A DNA stretch of 64,000 nt from Parasulfuritortus cantonensis (GTDB lineage: Bacteria; Pseudomonadota; Gammaproteobacteria; Burkholderiales; Thiobacillaceae): positions 186,001 through 250,000 of the forward strand of contig NZ_SJZB01000042.1 of the NCBI RefSeq assembly GCF_004337445.1, given 5' to 3'. Position numbers and translations under genes: made by a program. Positions 1 to 7,567 of this stretch are shown one piece after another. Position 1 is the first letter of the stretch. Each line of letters starts with the position of its first letter. The notes under the pieces are model-generated. The model was not told the DNA's origin. It was given only the letters and a program-made list of their open reading frames with translations, and did not search any database.

Positions 1-674
1 ACGAGGCCTACCTCAACGCCACCTACCTGCTCGAGATGGCCGAGCGCGACGGCGCCCGCATCTTCAACCGGCCCGGCGCCCTGCGCGACTACAACGAGAA
101 GCTGGCCATCGCCCGCTACCCGCAGTTCATCGTCGCCAGCCTGGTGTCGAGCCGGCCGGACGAGATTCGCGCCTTCCTGGCCGAGCAGGGCGACATCGTC
201 GTGAAGCCGCTCAACGCCATGGGCGGCAGCGGCATCTTCCGCCTGCGCCCCGGCGACGCCAACCTGGGGGCCATCCTGGAGACCGCCACCGGGCTCGGCC
301 GGCGCCAAGTCATGGCGCAGCGCTACATCCCCGAGATCGCCGCCGGCGACAAGCGCATCCTGCTCATCGCCGGCGTCCCGGTACCCTACGCCCTGGCCCG
401 CATCCCGGCCCCGGGCGAGACGCGCGGCAACCTGGCGGCCGGCGGTACCGGCGTGGCGCAGCCGCTCTCGGAGCGCGACCGGGCGATCGCCGCCGCCCTG
501 GGCCCGGCCCTGGCGGCGGACGGCCTCCTGCTGGTCGGCCTCGACGTCATCGGCGACTGGCTGACCGAGATCAACGTCACCAGCCCGACCTGCTTCCGCG
601 AGATCACCGCCCAGACCGGCTGCGACGTCGCCGCCCTGTTCGTCGACGCCCTGGAAAGGCAGGTGGCGGCGTGA
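1..674 (+). CDS. gshB: Glutathione synthetase, C-terminal part (cut by window start)
   Basis: The reading frame is open from the first bases of the window, so the true start lies upstream; about 224 of the family's usual ~315 residues are visible. The product joins gamma-glutamylcysteine and glycine with ATP, the last step of glutathione synthesis in the cytoplasm. The ATP-grasp fold shows in the segments VVKPLNAMGGSGIF (nucleotide-binding lysine and glycine loop), RYIPEI..GDKRILL, and the C-terminal NVTSPTCFREI, which is characteristic of bacterial GshB. The stop codon overlaps the GTG start of apbE (GTGA), so the two are probably translated together. Confidence 0.95.
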   Translation, partial: EAYLNATYLLEMAERDGARIFNRPGALRDYNEKLAIARYPQFIVASLVSSRPDEIRAFLAEQGDIVVKPLNAMGGSGIFRLRPGDANLGAILETATGLGRRQVMAQRYIPEIAAGDKRILLIAGVPVPYALARIPAPGETRGNLAAGGTGVAQPLSERDRAIAAALGPALAADGLLLVGLDVIGDWLTEINVTSPTCFREITAQTGCDVAALFVDALERQVAA

Positions 675-1714
675 TCCGGCGCCTGTCCGCCTGGCTCGCC
701 CTGGCCTGCCTGGCGGTCCTCCTGGCCGCCTGCGCCGAGAAGCCGCCCTACAAGCAGGAGGCCTACGTCTTCGGCACCCTGGTCCAGGTCAGCGTCTACG
801 GCGCCCCGGAAGACCGGGCGCGGCCGGCCGTCGCGGCCGTCCTGGCCGACTTCGACCGCCTGCACCGCCTGCTGCATGCCTGGGAGCCTTCCGACCTGCA
901 GCGCATCAACGCCGCCATCGCCGCCGGCCGGGCATCCGAGCCGGCGCCAGCCGAGGTGATCGGCCTGCTGCGCGACGCCGCCGACTGGTCGGCCCGTTCC
1001 GACGGCCTGTTCAATCCGGCCATCGGCAACCTGATCGAGCTGTGGGGCTTCCACGCCGACACCTTCGCGGCCCGCCTGCCGGACCCGGCCAAGGTCGCCG
1101 AACTGGTGCAGGCGAACCCAGGCATGGCCGACCTCAGCTACGTGGACGGCCGCGTGGCGAGCCGCAATCCGGCCGTGCGCCTGGACCTGGGCGGCTACGC
1201 CAAGGGCTACGCCCTGGAACGCGCCGCCGGCATCCTGCAGGCGCACGGCGTGCGCAACGCCCTGATCAACATCGGCGGCAACATCCTCGCACTCGGCCAG
1301 CACGGCAGCCGGCCCTGGAAGGTGGGCATCCAGCACCCGCGCCAATCCGGCGCAATTGCTACATTGGAACTGCGGGACGGCGAGGCGATCGGCACGTCGG
1401 GCGACTATCAGCGTTACTTCGAGGTCGCCGGCAAGCGTTACTGCCACCTCATCGACCCCCGCACCGGCTGGCCGGCGACGGGGGCCCAGGCGGTCACCGT
1501 GCTGGTGCGCGGCGCACATGCCGGCACCCGCTCGGACGTGACCAGCAAGCCGATGTTCATCGCCGGGCCCGATGCCTGGCGGCCCATGGCGCGCCGCATG
1601 GGGGTCGACGACGTCCTGTTCATCGACGCCCGCGGTCGCGCCAGTGCCACCCGGAGCATGGCCGCCCGCCTGGAATGGCTGGACCAGACGGCGCCGCTCG
1701 CCGTCGTCGAGTAA
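671..1714 (+). CDS. apbE: FAD:protein FMN transferase, ApbE lipoprotein
   Basis: 347 residues from a GTG start that overlaps the gshB stop by four bases. ApbE attaches FMN from FAD to Ser/Thr of periplasmic flavoproteins such as NqrB, NqrC and RnfG subunits. A lipoprotein signal is visible, with lipobox LLAAC ending at about residue 21, so the enzyme should be anchored on the periplasmic side. Family motifs follow: DLGGYAKGYA, NIGGN, HLIDPRTG and a C-terminal SDVTSKPMFIAG. In the last, the usual metal-binding segment (ADALSTALF in many members) is replaced by DVTSKP. I think this is a known subgroup variant, but I could not check it. No flavoprotein target lies in the window. Confidence 0.93.
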   Translation: MIRRLSAWLALACLAVLLAACAEKPPYKQEAYVFGTLVQVSVYGAPEDRARPAVAAVLADFDRLHRLLHAWEPSDLQRINAAIAAGRASEPAPAEVIGLLRDAADWSARSDGLFNPAIGNLIELWGFHADTFAARLPDPAKVAELVQANPGMADLSYVDGRVASRNPAVRLDLGGYAKGYALERAAGILQAHGVRNALINIGGNILALGQHGSRPWKVGIQHPRQSGAIATLELRDGEAIGTSGDYQRYFEVAGKRYCHLIDPRTGWPATGAQAVTVLVRGAHAGTRSDVTSKPMFIAGPDAWRPMARRMGVDDVLFIDARGRASATRSMAARLEWLDQTAPLAVVE

Positions 1715-1724
1715 GGGGAAGCGC

Positions 1725-2255
1725 ATGTATACGTGGAAGAGCTTTTTCGTCGTGCAGGCCGACTACCAGCATTGGGCCAACGAGGCCCTGTTCGCCAGCC
1801 TGGCCCGCCTGCGCCCGGAAATCCTGGATGCCGACGAAGGCCCGGCGCTGCCCAGCATCCACCACGACATCGAGCACATGCTCGCGGTCGGCCAGCTCTG
1901 GTTCGCGCGCCTGCAGGACGCCGACGCGGCCGCCCTGCGCGAGGCGCACCATCCGATCTGGCGCGAGTTGCTGAACGCCGTACGCCTGGAGACGCGACGC
2001 CTGGAGAAGTGGCTCGAGGCGCAGCCGGATGCCTTCTTCGACGCCGAGGTGAGCTTCACCGATGCGGACGGCCGGGCGCGCGTGATGTGGGTGCGCGACG
2101 TGCTCAACCACCTGTACACGGAATTCGCCCGCCTGCGTGGCCAGATCGGCGCCGCCGCCGCGCGCCTGGGCGCGCCCAGGGCCGAGCTGGACTACGCCAG
2201 CTACCGGCGCGAGATGGTCAAGTTGCTGCAAGAGGCGCGCCAGGCGCCGCGTTGA
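1725..2255 (+). CDS. DinB-family protein
   Basis: 176 residues; the ATG follows a purine-rich AGGGGAA segment about eight bases upstream. The sequence reads as a DinB/YfiT four-helix bundle: an N-terminal helix with HWANEALF, a central histidine-rich HHDIEHML, and a C-terminal NHLYTEFARLRGQ matching the family's NH..HHRGQ region. DinB proteins are metal-dependent, often thiol-related enzymes, but the substrate of most is unknown. Here the histidine normally just before RGQ is a leucine and the spacing is longer, so the metal triad may be incomplete. It sits between apbE and an rRNA methyltransferase, on the same strand and closely spaced. Confidence 0.8.
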   Translation: MYTWKSFFVVQADYQHWANEALFASLARLRPEILDADEGPALPSIHHDIEHMLAVGQLWFARLQDADAAALREAHHPIWRELLNAVRLETRRLEKWLEAQPDAFFDAEVSFTDADGRARVMWVRDVLNHLYTEFARLRGQIGAAAARLGAPRAELDYASYRREMVKLLQEARQAPR

Positions 2256-2274
2256 GAGCGAGCGGAATACGCAT

Positions 2275-3735
2275 ATGTCCGAGCAAGACGAAAAACCAGG
2301 CCGCAAGAAACTGTCCCTGACCGCCAAGACCGAGGCGGCCGGACACAAGCGCAAGCCGGCGCGCTGGAGCCCGTTGCAGCGCGACCGCAGCCAGGCCCCG
2401 GCCAAACCCGCCGAGCCGGTGGAGCGGGCCGAGGAGGCGCGTCCGCGCACCCGGCCGGCCGGTCCGGCCAAGGCCCGGACGAAGGGCGAGGCGGCGCCGC
2501 GCCGGCAGGCCGACGGCGGCCGTCCCGCCCCGGGTCCGGACACCTCGGCCGGCCGGGCCGCGCCACGGCGCCGCGCGACCCCGAAGGCGCCGGTCCAGTT
2601 GAAGCTGTTCGTCCCCTGCCCGCGCGGTCTCGAAGCGGAATTGGCCGCCGAGCTCGGCGGCCTGGGTGCGGCCGAGGCGCAGGCCGGCTCGGGCGGGGTG
2701 CATTGCCAGGGCGACGTCGCCCTGGCCTGGCGCATCAACCTCTGGAGCCGGCTCGCCATCCGCGTCCTGCAGGAGGTCGCGACGGGCGACTACCGCAGCG
2801 AGGACGACCTCTACCGGGCCGCCGTCCGGCTGCCCTGGTCGGACTGGTTCGGGGTCGACAAGACCATCGCCGTGCGCACCGTGGCGCACGCCAGCCCGCT
2901 CAAGAGCCTCAACTTCGTCACCCTCCGGATCAAGGACGCGGTGGTCGACCGTTTCCGCCAGGATTTGGGCGAGCGCCCCAGCGTCGATGCCCGCGAGCCG
3001 CAGGTGCCGATCCTCGCCTACCTGGACCGCGAGCGCTTCAGCCTGTACCTGGATCTCTCGGGCGAACCGCTCAACCGGCGCGGCTACCGGGTCGAGCCGG
3101 CCCCGGCGCCGCTCAACGAAAACCTCGCCGCCGGCCTGCTGCGCCTGTCCGGCTGGACCCCGGACACGCCGTTGCTCGACCCCATGATGGGCGGCGGCAC
3201 GATCCTGCTGGAAGCGGCCATGATGGCGCTCGACATGGCGCCCGGCCTGAAGCGCCACTTCGCCTTCGAGCATCTGGCGAGCTTCGACAAGGTGGAGTGG
3301 ACCCGCCTGCGCAAGGATGCCGAGGCGGCGCGCAAGGAAGCGCGGCCGTTGCCCATCTACGGCTGCGACATCGACCCGCGCATGATCCGCGCCGCCGGCC
3401 TCAACCTGAAGGCGGCCGGCCTGCTCGACTGCGTCACCCTACGGGAAGGCGACGTGACGGAGATTCCAGCCCCGGCCGAGCACGGCCTCATCGTCAGCAA
3501 CCCGCCCTACGGCGTTCGCCTGGACTCCGACGCGGGCTTCTACAAGGGTCTGGGCGACGCCCTCAAGCGCCACTTCTCCGGCTGGGCGGCCTGGCTGATC
3601 TCCAGCGACGCGGAGTTCCCCAAGCACATCGGCCTCGCCGCCAGCAGGCGCGTGCCGCTATACAACGGCCCGTTGGAGTGTCGGCTGTACGAGTACCGGC
3701 TGGTGGCCGGGACGATGCGCAAGAAGGCGCCCTGA
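2275..3735 (+). CDS. rlmL: THUMP-domain 23S rRNA (guanine-N2) methyltransferase, RlmL type
   Basis: 486 residues from the ATG nearest the conserved region. It resembles the N-terminal half of E. coli RlmL/YcbY, which methylates G2445 of 23S rRNA using SAM. Residues ~1-108 are a low-complexity Lys/Arg/Pro/Ala tail. A THUMP domain (~110-210) begins at LKLFVPCPRGLEAELA, followed by a UPF0020 methyltransferase domain with DPMMGGGTILLEAA and the catalytic NPPY at ~409-412. The E. coli protein is fused to RlmK; this one stops after the RlmL part. The C-terminus is intact. The next 400 bases carry no convincing gene and lead into a foreign-looking island. Confidence 0.88.
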   Translation: MSEQDEKPGRKKLSLTAKTEAAGHKRKPARWSPLQRDRSQAPAKPAEPVERAEEARPRTRPAGPAKARTKGEAAPRRQADGGRPAPGPDTSAGRAAPRRRATPKAPVQLKLFVPCPRGLEAELAAELGGLGAAEAQAGSGGVHCQGDVALAWRINLWSRLAIRVLQEVATGDYRSEDDLYRAAVRLPWSDWFGVDKTIAVRTVAHASPLKSLNFVTLRIKDAVVDRFRQDLGERPSVDAREPQVPILAYLDRERFSLYLDLSGEPLNRRGYRVEPAPAPLNENLAAGLLRLSGWTPDTPLLDPMMGGGTILLEAAMMALDMAPGLKRHFAFEHLASFDKVEWTRLRKDAEAARKEARPLPIYGCDIDPRMIRAAGLNLKAAGLLDCVTLREGDVTEIPAPAEHGLIVSNPPYGVRLDSDAGFYKGLGDALKRHFSGWAAWLISSDAEFPKHIGLAASRRVPLYNGPLECRLYEYRLVAGTMRKKAP

Positions 3736-3740
3736 CAAAT

Positions 3741-3757
3741 CCGCCGCAAGTCGGCGG
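3741..3757 (+). terminator. Possible stem-loop after rlmL
   Basis: A perfect 6-bp stem, CCGCCG paired with CGGCGG around a five-base loop, begins five bases past the rlmL stop. No T-tract follows, so it is at best a weak or factor-assisted terminator. Confidence 0.35.
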
Positions 3758-4025
3758 TGACAGATGATCCGTTCGCAGCCGAGACGCTGCCGACATCGTT
3801 ACGCCGGGCAACGGCGGCTACCGCCTCGTTGCTGACGTACGAACCGTCAGAGGTTCAAGGGACGATATCGGATTCGAGCAGTCACGTGAGCACATCCGCC
3901 CATGGACAGGAAGTCACTTGCCCACATTGTCTGCCACTCGGGTTGCAGCCCCGCAGGGCTTAACATAAGCTCAACTCGCATCTGCATATTCTTATACCCG
4001 AGCCTAGAATAGGCAGCAATAATGA

Positions 4026-4045
4026 TCAGACTCTAACCAGTCTGA
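4026..4045. promoter_or_regulatory. Inverted repeat TCAGACT-N6-AGTCTGA upstream of the DUF262 gene
   Basis: A perfect 7-bp inverted repeat with a six-base spacer, centred about 100 bases before the DUF262 start codon in otherwise noncoding DNA. Size and symmetry suit a dimeric repressor operator or an RNA hairpin in the leader. No regulator gene lies in the island, so self-regulation by the DUF262 protein (ParB/Srx-like fold) is one possibility. This is inference from symmetry and position only. Confidence 0.4.
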
Positions 4046-4135
4046 GCCGCATTGGGTCTGGCTTCTATGTTAGGAACGTCGGTATGAGCTGGCGACGATA
4101 TTGGCTGTCAGGTATCTAAACGAACACGAGGAAAT

Positions 4136-5260
4136 ATGGCAACAATCGAAGACACCGATGCTCGTATAGAGTTTGAGCGTGAAAGCAGAGCTCCGACAGA
4201 CTTGGAACTCGAGCCCATCACGTCTGAAGATGAAGACTATGAGAGCGCGCCGCCAAGTTACCAAATTTCGACATACCCAGCTGATTTCACACTCGAGGTG
4301 CTGCATCAGAAATGGAAAACAGATGAAATTTTAATTCCAGATTTCCAACGGCGTTTTGTGTGGAAGCAGGTCCAGGCAAGCAAGTTGATCGAGTCGTTTC
4401 TGGTGGGCTTGCCCGTTCCCGCGGTTTTTCTTTATAGCGAGAGAAAGAGCCAAAAATATTTCGTAATTGATGGACAACAGCGGCTAAAAAGTATTTTTTA
4501 TTATTTTGAAGGTTACTTTGGCCCAGAAACTCAAGGTGCGCGGAAAGTATTCCGGCTTACCGGATTAAGTCCTGACAGCATTTTCAACGGCAAGACGTAT
4601 GAAGACCTTCGTGATGAAGACAAGAGACGGCTGAAGAACTCTGTGTTGCGCGCCTTCGTCGTTCAGCAATTGGACCCGGCAGACGACACAAGTATGTACC
4701 ACATTTTTGAACGGCTAAATACTGGCGGAACGTTGCTTACTAATCAAGAGATCAGGAACTGTGTTTATCACGGGGGCTTTATTGGGTTGCTTAATGAAAT
4801 CAATGCAAATTCCATATGGAGAACGATACTTGGTAAGGACACTCCGGATACGCGCAGGAAGGACATAGAGTTGATAGTCCGGTTCTTCGCTATGCGCGAC
4901 ATCTCTGTATACAAGAAGCCGATGAAAGATTGGCTGTCCAAGTTTATGAAAAAGAATCGTGACGCACCTAAGGAAGCACTAGACGCAAGCCGTGACTTGT
5001 TCAATAGGACGTGTGCGCAGGTTGTTGCATCACTCGGAGAAAAGCCGTTTCATGTTCGATCAGGACTAAATGCCGCCGTTTTTGACGCTGTCATGACGGC
5101 GTTCTCAAATAACTTAGATGCTATACCCGTGAATATTGCGGATAGGTATACCACCCTGATTAAAGACCCTGATTTCGACAGAGATACGAGGACCTCCACT
5201 ACAGATGTGGATACGGTAAATGGACGAATAAAAAAGGCAGAAGAAGTGCTCTTTGGGTAG
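4136..5260 (+). CDS. DUF262 (ParB/Srx-fold, GmrSD-N-like) protein, probable defence component
   Basis: 374 residues with an acidic N-terminal tail (~1-45). The DUF262 hallmarks follow: IPDFQRRFVWK (~79-89), FLVGLPVPAVFLY, VIDGQQRLKS (~116) and FERLNTGGTLLTNQEIRNC (~205). DUF262 is the N-terminal domain of GmrSD-type modification-dependent restriction enzymes; its DGQQR motif is thought to bind or hydrolyse nucleotide. This protein lacks the C-terminal DUF1524 His-Me nuclease, so it is not a complete GmrSD. The nuclease role is probably supplied by the next gene, which starts 13 bases after this stop. Codon use is AT-richer than the neighbourhood, indicating transfer. Function inferred, not known. 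Confidence 0.85.
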   Translation: MATIEDTDARIEFERESRAPTDLELEPITSEDEDYESAPPSYQISTYPADFTLEVLHQKWKTDEILIPDFQRRFVWKQVQASKLIESFLVGLPVPAVFLYSERKSQKYFVIDGQQRLKSIFYYFEGYFGPETQGARKVFRLTGLSPDSIFNGKTYEDLRDEDKRRLKNSVLRAFVVQQLDPADDTSMYHIFERLNTGGTLLTNQEIRNCVYHGGFIGLLNEINANSIWRTILGKDTPDTRRKDIELIVRFFAMRDISVYKKPMKDWLSKFMKKNRDAPKEALDASRDLFNRTCAQVVASLGEKPFHVRSGLNAAVFDAVMTAFSNNLDAIPVNIADRYTTLIKDPDFDRDTRTSTTDVDTVNGRIKKAEEVLFG

Positions 5261-5273
5261 AGGGGTCCCCAGG

Positions 5274-5753
5274 ATGCGGATTGTACGGATAGAGCAGACT
5301 TTGGAAAGGTGTGAGGAGCATTTGTCCACGTCAGTTGCTTATGGAACTGAGATAGAAAGTCTGTTGACGCAGTCAATTCTTGTGATAATGTGCGCGGAGT
5401 TTGAGCAGAAAATAGAGACTATCGTCCGTGAAAAATGCTCATCTATTGAAGACGGCTCAATTAGAGAATTTCTTGGGTCTTGTGTGGGCGCTGTGTTTCG
5501 TAGCGTTAAGTCGAACGAGATTGCAGGCTTGCTCAATCGATTCGGGCCGTCTTACAAAGAGGCATTTAATCAGAAGACCGCTGATAATCCAAGGGCTGTT
5601 ACATTTTACAACAATATTGTCACAAACCGCCATGGGGTCGCCCACTCGGAAGGCAGTAATGCGACATTTCGAGAAGTTAAGCAGTTTTACGAAGAAGGCC
5701 ATGTGCTTCTGGATTATTTTAGAGAGGCACTTCTAGATCGTGATTGCGCATAA
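5274..5753 (+). CDS. HEPN-domain protein (RiboL-PSP/MAE_28990-like), candidate RNase partner of DUF262
   Basis: 159 residues from the ATG preceded by GAGGGGT; a TTG start seven codons earlier that overlaps the DUF262 gene is possible. The protein is all-helical in appearance. It carries the HEPN signature R-x4-H as RHGVAH near residues ~120-125, flanked by FYNNIVTNRHGVAHSEG and a downstream helix with EVKQFYEEG. In HEPN RNases this Arg/His pair is catalytic. The upstream CAEFEQKIETIVREKC matches the first long helix of HEPN proteins found as partners in conflict systems. It forms a two-gene operon with DUF262. Family assignment is by motif; RNase activity is inferred. Confidence 0.72.
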   Translation: MRIVRIEQTLERCEEHLSTSVAYGTEIESLLTQSILVIMCAEFEQKIETIVREKCSSIEDGSIREFLGSCVGAVFRSVKSNEIAGLLNRFGPSYKEAFNQKTADNPRAVTFYNNIVTNRHGVAHSEGSNATFREVKQFYEEGHVLLDYFREALLDRDCA

Positions 5754-6175
5754 CAAGACGTTGTAATTAGAGAGATCCATTGCGATTAGTCGATGATGAT
5801 TCGCTTGTTCGTTGAGCATACGGAAAACCTGTTTTCAGCGCACGGCAAGGGATCGGTTTCTGAGTAGAGCGGCCATTTGACTGGTAGCGTTTCCAGATAG
5901 ACGAGAGGCGGCACTAGGTTCACTTCTCCCATTGGCGCGCCAACCGTGTCGTGCCGCCCCAGGTGCGATACCGAGGGTATCGGAGGCCGGCTAGCTAGAT
6001 TTGATGTTCCTGTCGGTTGATTCTTCGGGGCGTACCCGTTGCTGGTCCGGACGCCGTTCCGTGGTGAGGCGGGCGGCGAGGCGCGGAAGCGGATTCGGTA
6101 CGGCCGTGCCCTTTGGCCGACGGCGGGTGCCGTAAGCGGCCAGCGGAGCCAGCCGGCAGCCGGTGGCGGCGTGCG
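5754..6175. other. Intergenic right flank of the island, palindrome-rich, no supported gene
   Basis: A 422-base gap between the HEPN stop and the purC stop on the opposite strand. AT-rich for about the first 130 bases, it then returns to core composition. It contains a short GAAAAC/GTTTTC inverted repeat (5823-5836), an arm pair GGCGGCAC (5907-5914) and GTGCCGCC (5951-5958) enclosing the 12-bp palindrome TTGGCGCGCCAA (5932-5943), and a 7-bp stem with a three-base loop (5966-5982). No T-tract terminator, integrase or tRNA fragment was found. It may be the junction of the acquired segment. Confidence 0.45.
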
Positions 6176-7057
6176 TCAGCCGAGCAGCCGGCGCAAGGCC
6201 TCGTCGTACTTCTCGGCGGTCTTTGCCACCACCTCGGCCGGCAGTTCGGGGCCGGGAGCCTGCTTGTTCCAGCCCGAGCCGGTCAGCCAGTCGCGCACGT
6301 ATTGCTTGTCGAAGCTGGGCGGGTTGCTGCCGACCCGGTATTCGTCGACCGGCCAGAAGCGCGAGGAGTCGGGGGTGAGCACCTCGTCGATCAGAGTCAG
6401 GGTGCCGTGCTCGTCGAGGCCGAATTCGAACTTGGTGTCGGCGATGATGATGCCCCGGGTCAGGGCGTAGTCGGCCGCCTCCCGGTACAGGGCGATGGCG
6501 GCGGCGCGCACCCGGCCGGCCAGTTCGGCGCCGAGCAGTTTCTCGCAGGCGGCGTAGTCGATGTTCTCGTCGTGCTGGCCCACGGCGGCCTTGGTCGACG
6601 GGGTGAACAGCGGCTCGGGCAGCTTGTCGGCCTGCCGCAGGCCGGCCGGCAGGGCGATGCCGCACACCGCGCCGGTCTTCTGGTAGTCGGCCCAGCCGGA
6701 GCCGACCAGATAGCCGCGCACGATGGCTTCGACGGGCAGGGCCTTGAGCCGCTTGACCACCACGGCACGGCCGGCGACCTGGGGGCGTTCGTCGGGCGCC
6801 ACCACGGCTTCCGGGGCGTCGCCGGTGAGCTGGTTGGGCAGGATGTGGGCAAGCTTGGCGAACCAGAAATCGGCCACCGCGGTGAGCACCTTTCCCTTGT
6901 TCGGGATCGGCGTCGGCATGACCACGTCGAAGGCCGACAGGCGGTCGCTGGTGACGATCAGCATGCGCTTGTCGTCGATGGCGTAGATGTCGCGCACCTT
7001 GCCCTTGTGGATCAGGGGCAGGGACTGGATGGTGCTTTCGTAGAGTGCGTCGGTCAT
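6176..7057 (-). CDS. purC: Phosphoribosylaminoimidazole-succinocarboxamide synthase
   Basis: 293 residues. SAICAR synthetase couples CAIR and aspartate with ATP in purine synthesis. Family features are clear: [14 protein letters not shown] at the N-terminus (nucleotide loop), [45 protein letters not shown] and [14 protein letters not shown] near the C-terminus. This is the longer proteobacterial/yeast-like form rather than the ~237-residue E. coli form. The ATG start overlaps the end of the upstream lipoprotein gene by four bases (ATGA type), so translation is coupled to that gene and the promoter lies before it. Confidence 0.96.
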   Translation of the reverse strand: MTDALYESTIQSLPLIHKGKVRDIYAIDDKRMLIVTSDRLSAFDVVMPTPIPNKGKVLTAVADFWFAKLAHILPNQLTGDAPEAVVAPDERPQVAGRAVVVKRLKALPVEAIVRGYLVGSGWADYQKTGAVCGIALPAGLRQADKLPEPLFTPSTKAAVGQHDENIDYAACEKLLGAELAGRVRAAAIALYREAADYALTRGIIIADTKFEFGLDEHGTLTLIDEVLTPDSSRFWPVDEYRVGSNPPSFDKQYVRDWLTGSGWNKQAPGPELPAEVVAKTAEKYDEALRRLLG

Positions 7058-7506
7058 GGCTTGGCGGTCTTCAGGATGGCCAGGTTGAGTGAGGCCTCGA
7101 TGCGGTCGTAGCTCGGGCATTGCTTCTTGTGCAGCGGCGACTGCAGCAGGTTGAACTGGACGGTGGCGCCCGGCGCGGCGTTGCTGCGCAGGAAGGTGTA
7201 GTCGCGGAACAGCATGTCGCTGCCGTGATAGACCTTGAAGGCGACCGTGCTGCTGCGCGCCAGGGTCTGGTCCGACAGGTTGGTCAGGGTGCCGCTCAAG
7301 AAGGCGTAGCAGGAGCTGTTGTCGAGGCTGGAGTAGTGGACCTCGACGTCGTAGTCGAGCACGTACTGGTTGTCGAACAGCTGGTTGTGGTGGCTGACGC
7401 CGGGGGCCGGCCGGCTGGGCGCCGGGGCGGGCGGCGTGCCGGCACAGCCGGCGAGCAGGAGCGCGGCCAGGGCAGCGGCGGCAGGAAACGGGAAACGGGA
7501 GGCCAT
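7054..7506 (-). CDS. Uncharacterised lipoprotein upstream of purC
   Basis: 150 residues with a lipoprotein signal peptide (lipobox LLAGC, cysteine at ~21) and a short Pro/Ala linker. The mature domain, with [19 protein letters not shown] and [16 protein letters not shown], looks like a small beta-rich periplasmic or outer-membrane-attached domain. I do not recognise the family. It shares a transcript with purC, overlapping it by four bases, and is preceded by a well-formed sigma-70 promoter. The pairing with a purine gene may simply be transcriptional convenience. Confidence 0.75.
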   Translation of the reverse strand: MASRFPFPAAAALAALLLAGCAGTPPAPAPSRPAPGVSHHNQLFDNQYVLDYDVEVHYSSLDNSSCYAFLSGTLTNLSDQTLARSSTVAFKVYHGSDMLFRDYTFLRSNAAPGATVQFNLLQSPLHKKQCPSYDRIEASLNLAILKTAKP

Positions 7507-7532
7507 GGCGTGTCGAGGGAAGTGGTGTGCGG

Positions 7533-7561
7533 ACTATAACGGGGCGCGCCGGGAATGACAA
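7533..7561 (-). promoter_or_regulatory. Sigma-70-type promoter for the lipoprotein-purC unit
   Basis: On the minus strand a -35 TTGTCA is followed, after exactly 17 bases, by a -10 TATAGT. The expected transcription start is about 20 bases before the lipoprotein ATG. Hexamer quality and spacing are good for a GC-rich genome. Confidence 0.65.
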
Positions 7562-7567
7562 AAGCCC

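Larger units (their letters stand above)
3736..4135. other. Intergenic left flank of the DUF262-HEPN island, no supported gene
   Basis: A 400-base stretch without a convincing gene, where base composition falls from that of the core genome to that of the island. It holds a 6-bp GC hairpin just after rlmL, a small stem-loop at 4002-4014 (GCCTA/TAGGC), and a perfect 7-bp inverted repeat at 4026-4045. A weak sigma-70-like pair, TTAACA at 3960 and CATATT at 3985 with 19-base spacing, could drive the island. The DUF262 start is preceded by GAGGAA. I see no tRNA, integrase, transposase or clear target-site repeat. Confidence 0.5.

Noticed and set aside
3757-3963. 68-codon open frame between rlmL and the DUF262 gene
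   Set aside because: No ribosome site, no recognisable motif, Ser/Thr-rich composition typical of chance reading, and it lies in a composition-changing flank.
4136-5753. A complete GmrSD or type IV restriction enzyme
   Set aside because: The DUF1524 nuclease domain with its HNH-like motif is absent from both proteins; only the DUF262 half is present.
5754-5830. TAACAAG after the HEPN stop, resembling the start of an integron attC site
   Set aside because: No matching GTTRRRY end with paired inner arms was found downstream, and no integrase is in the window.
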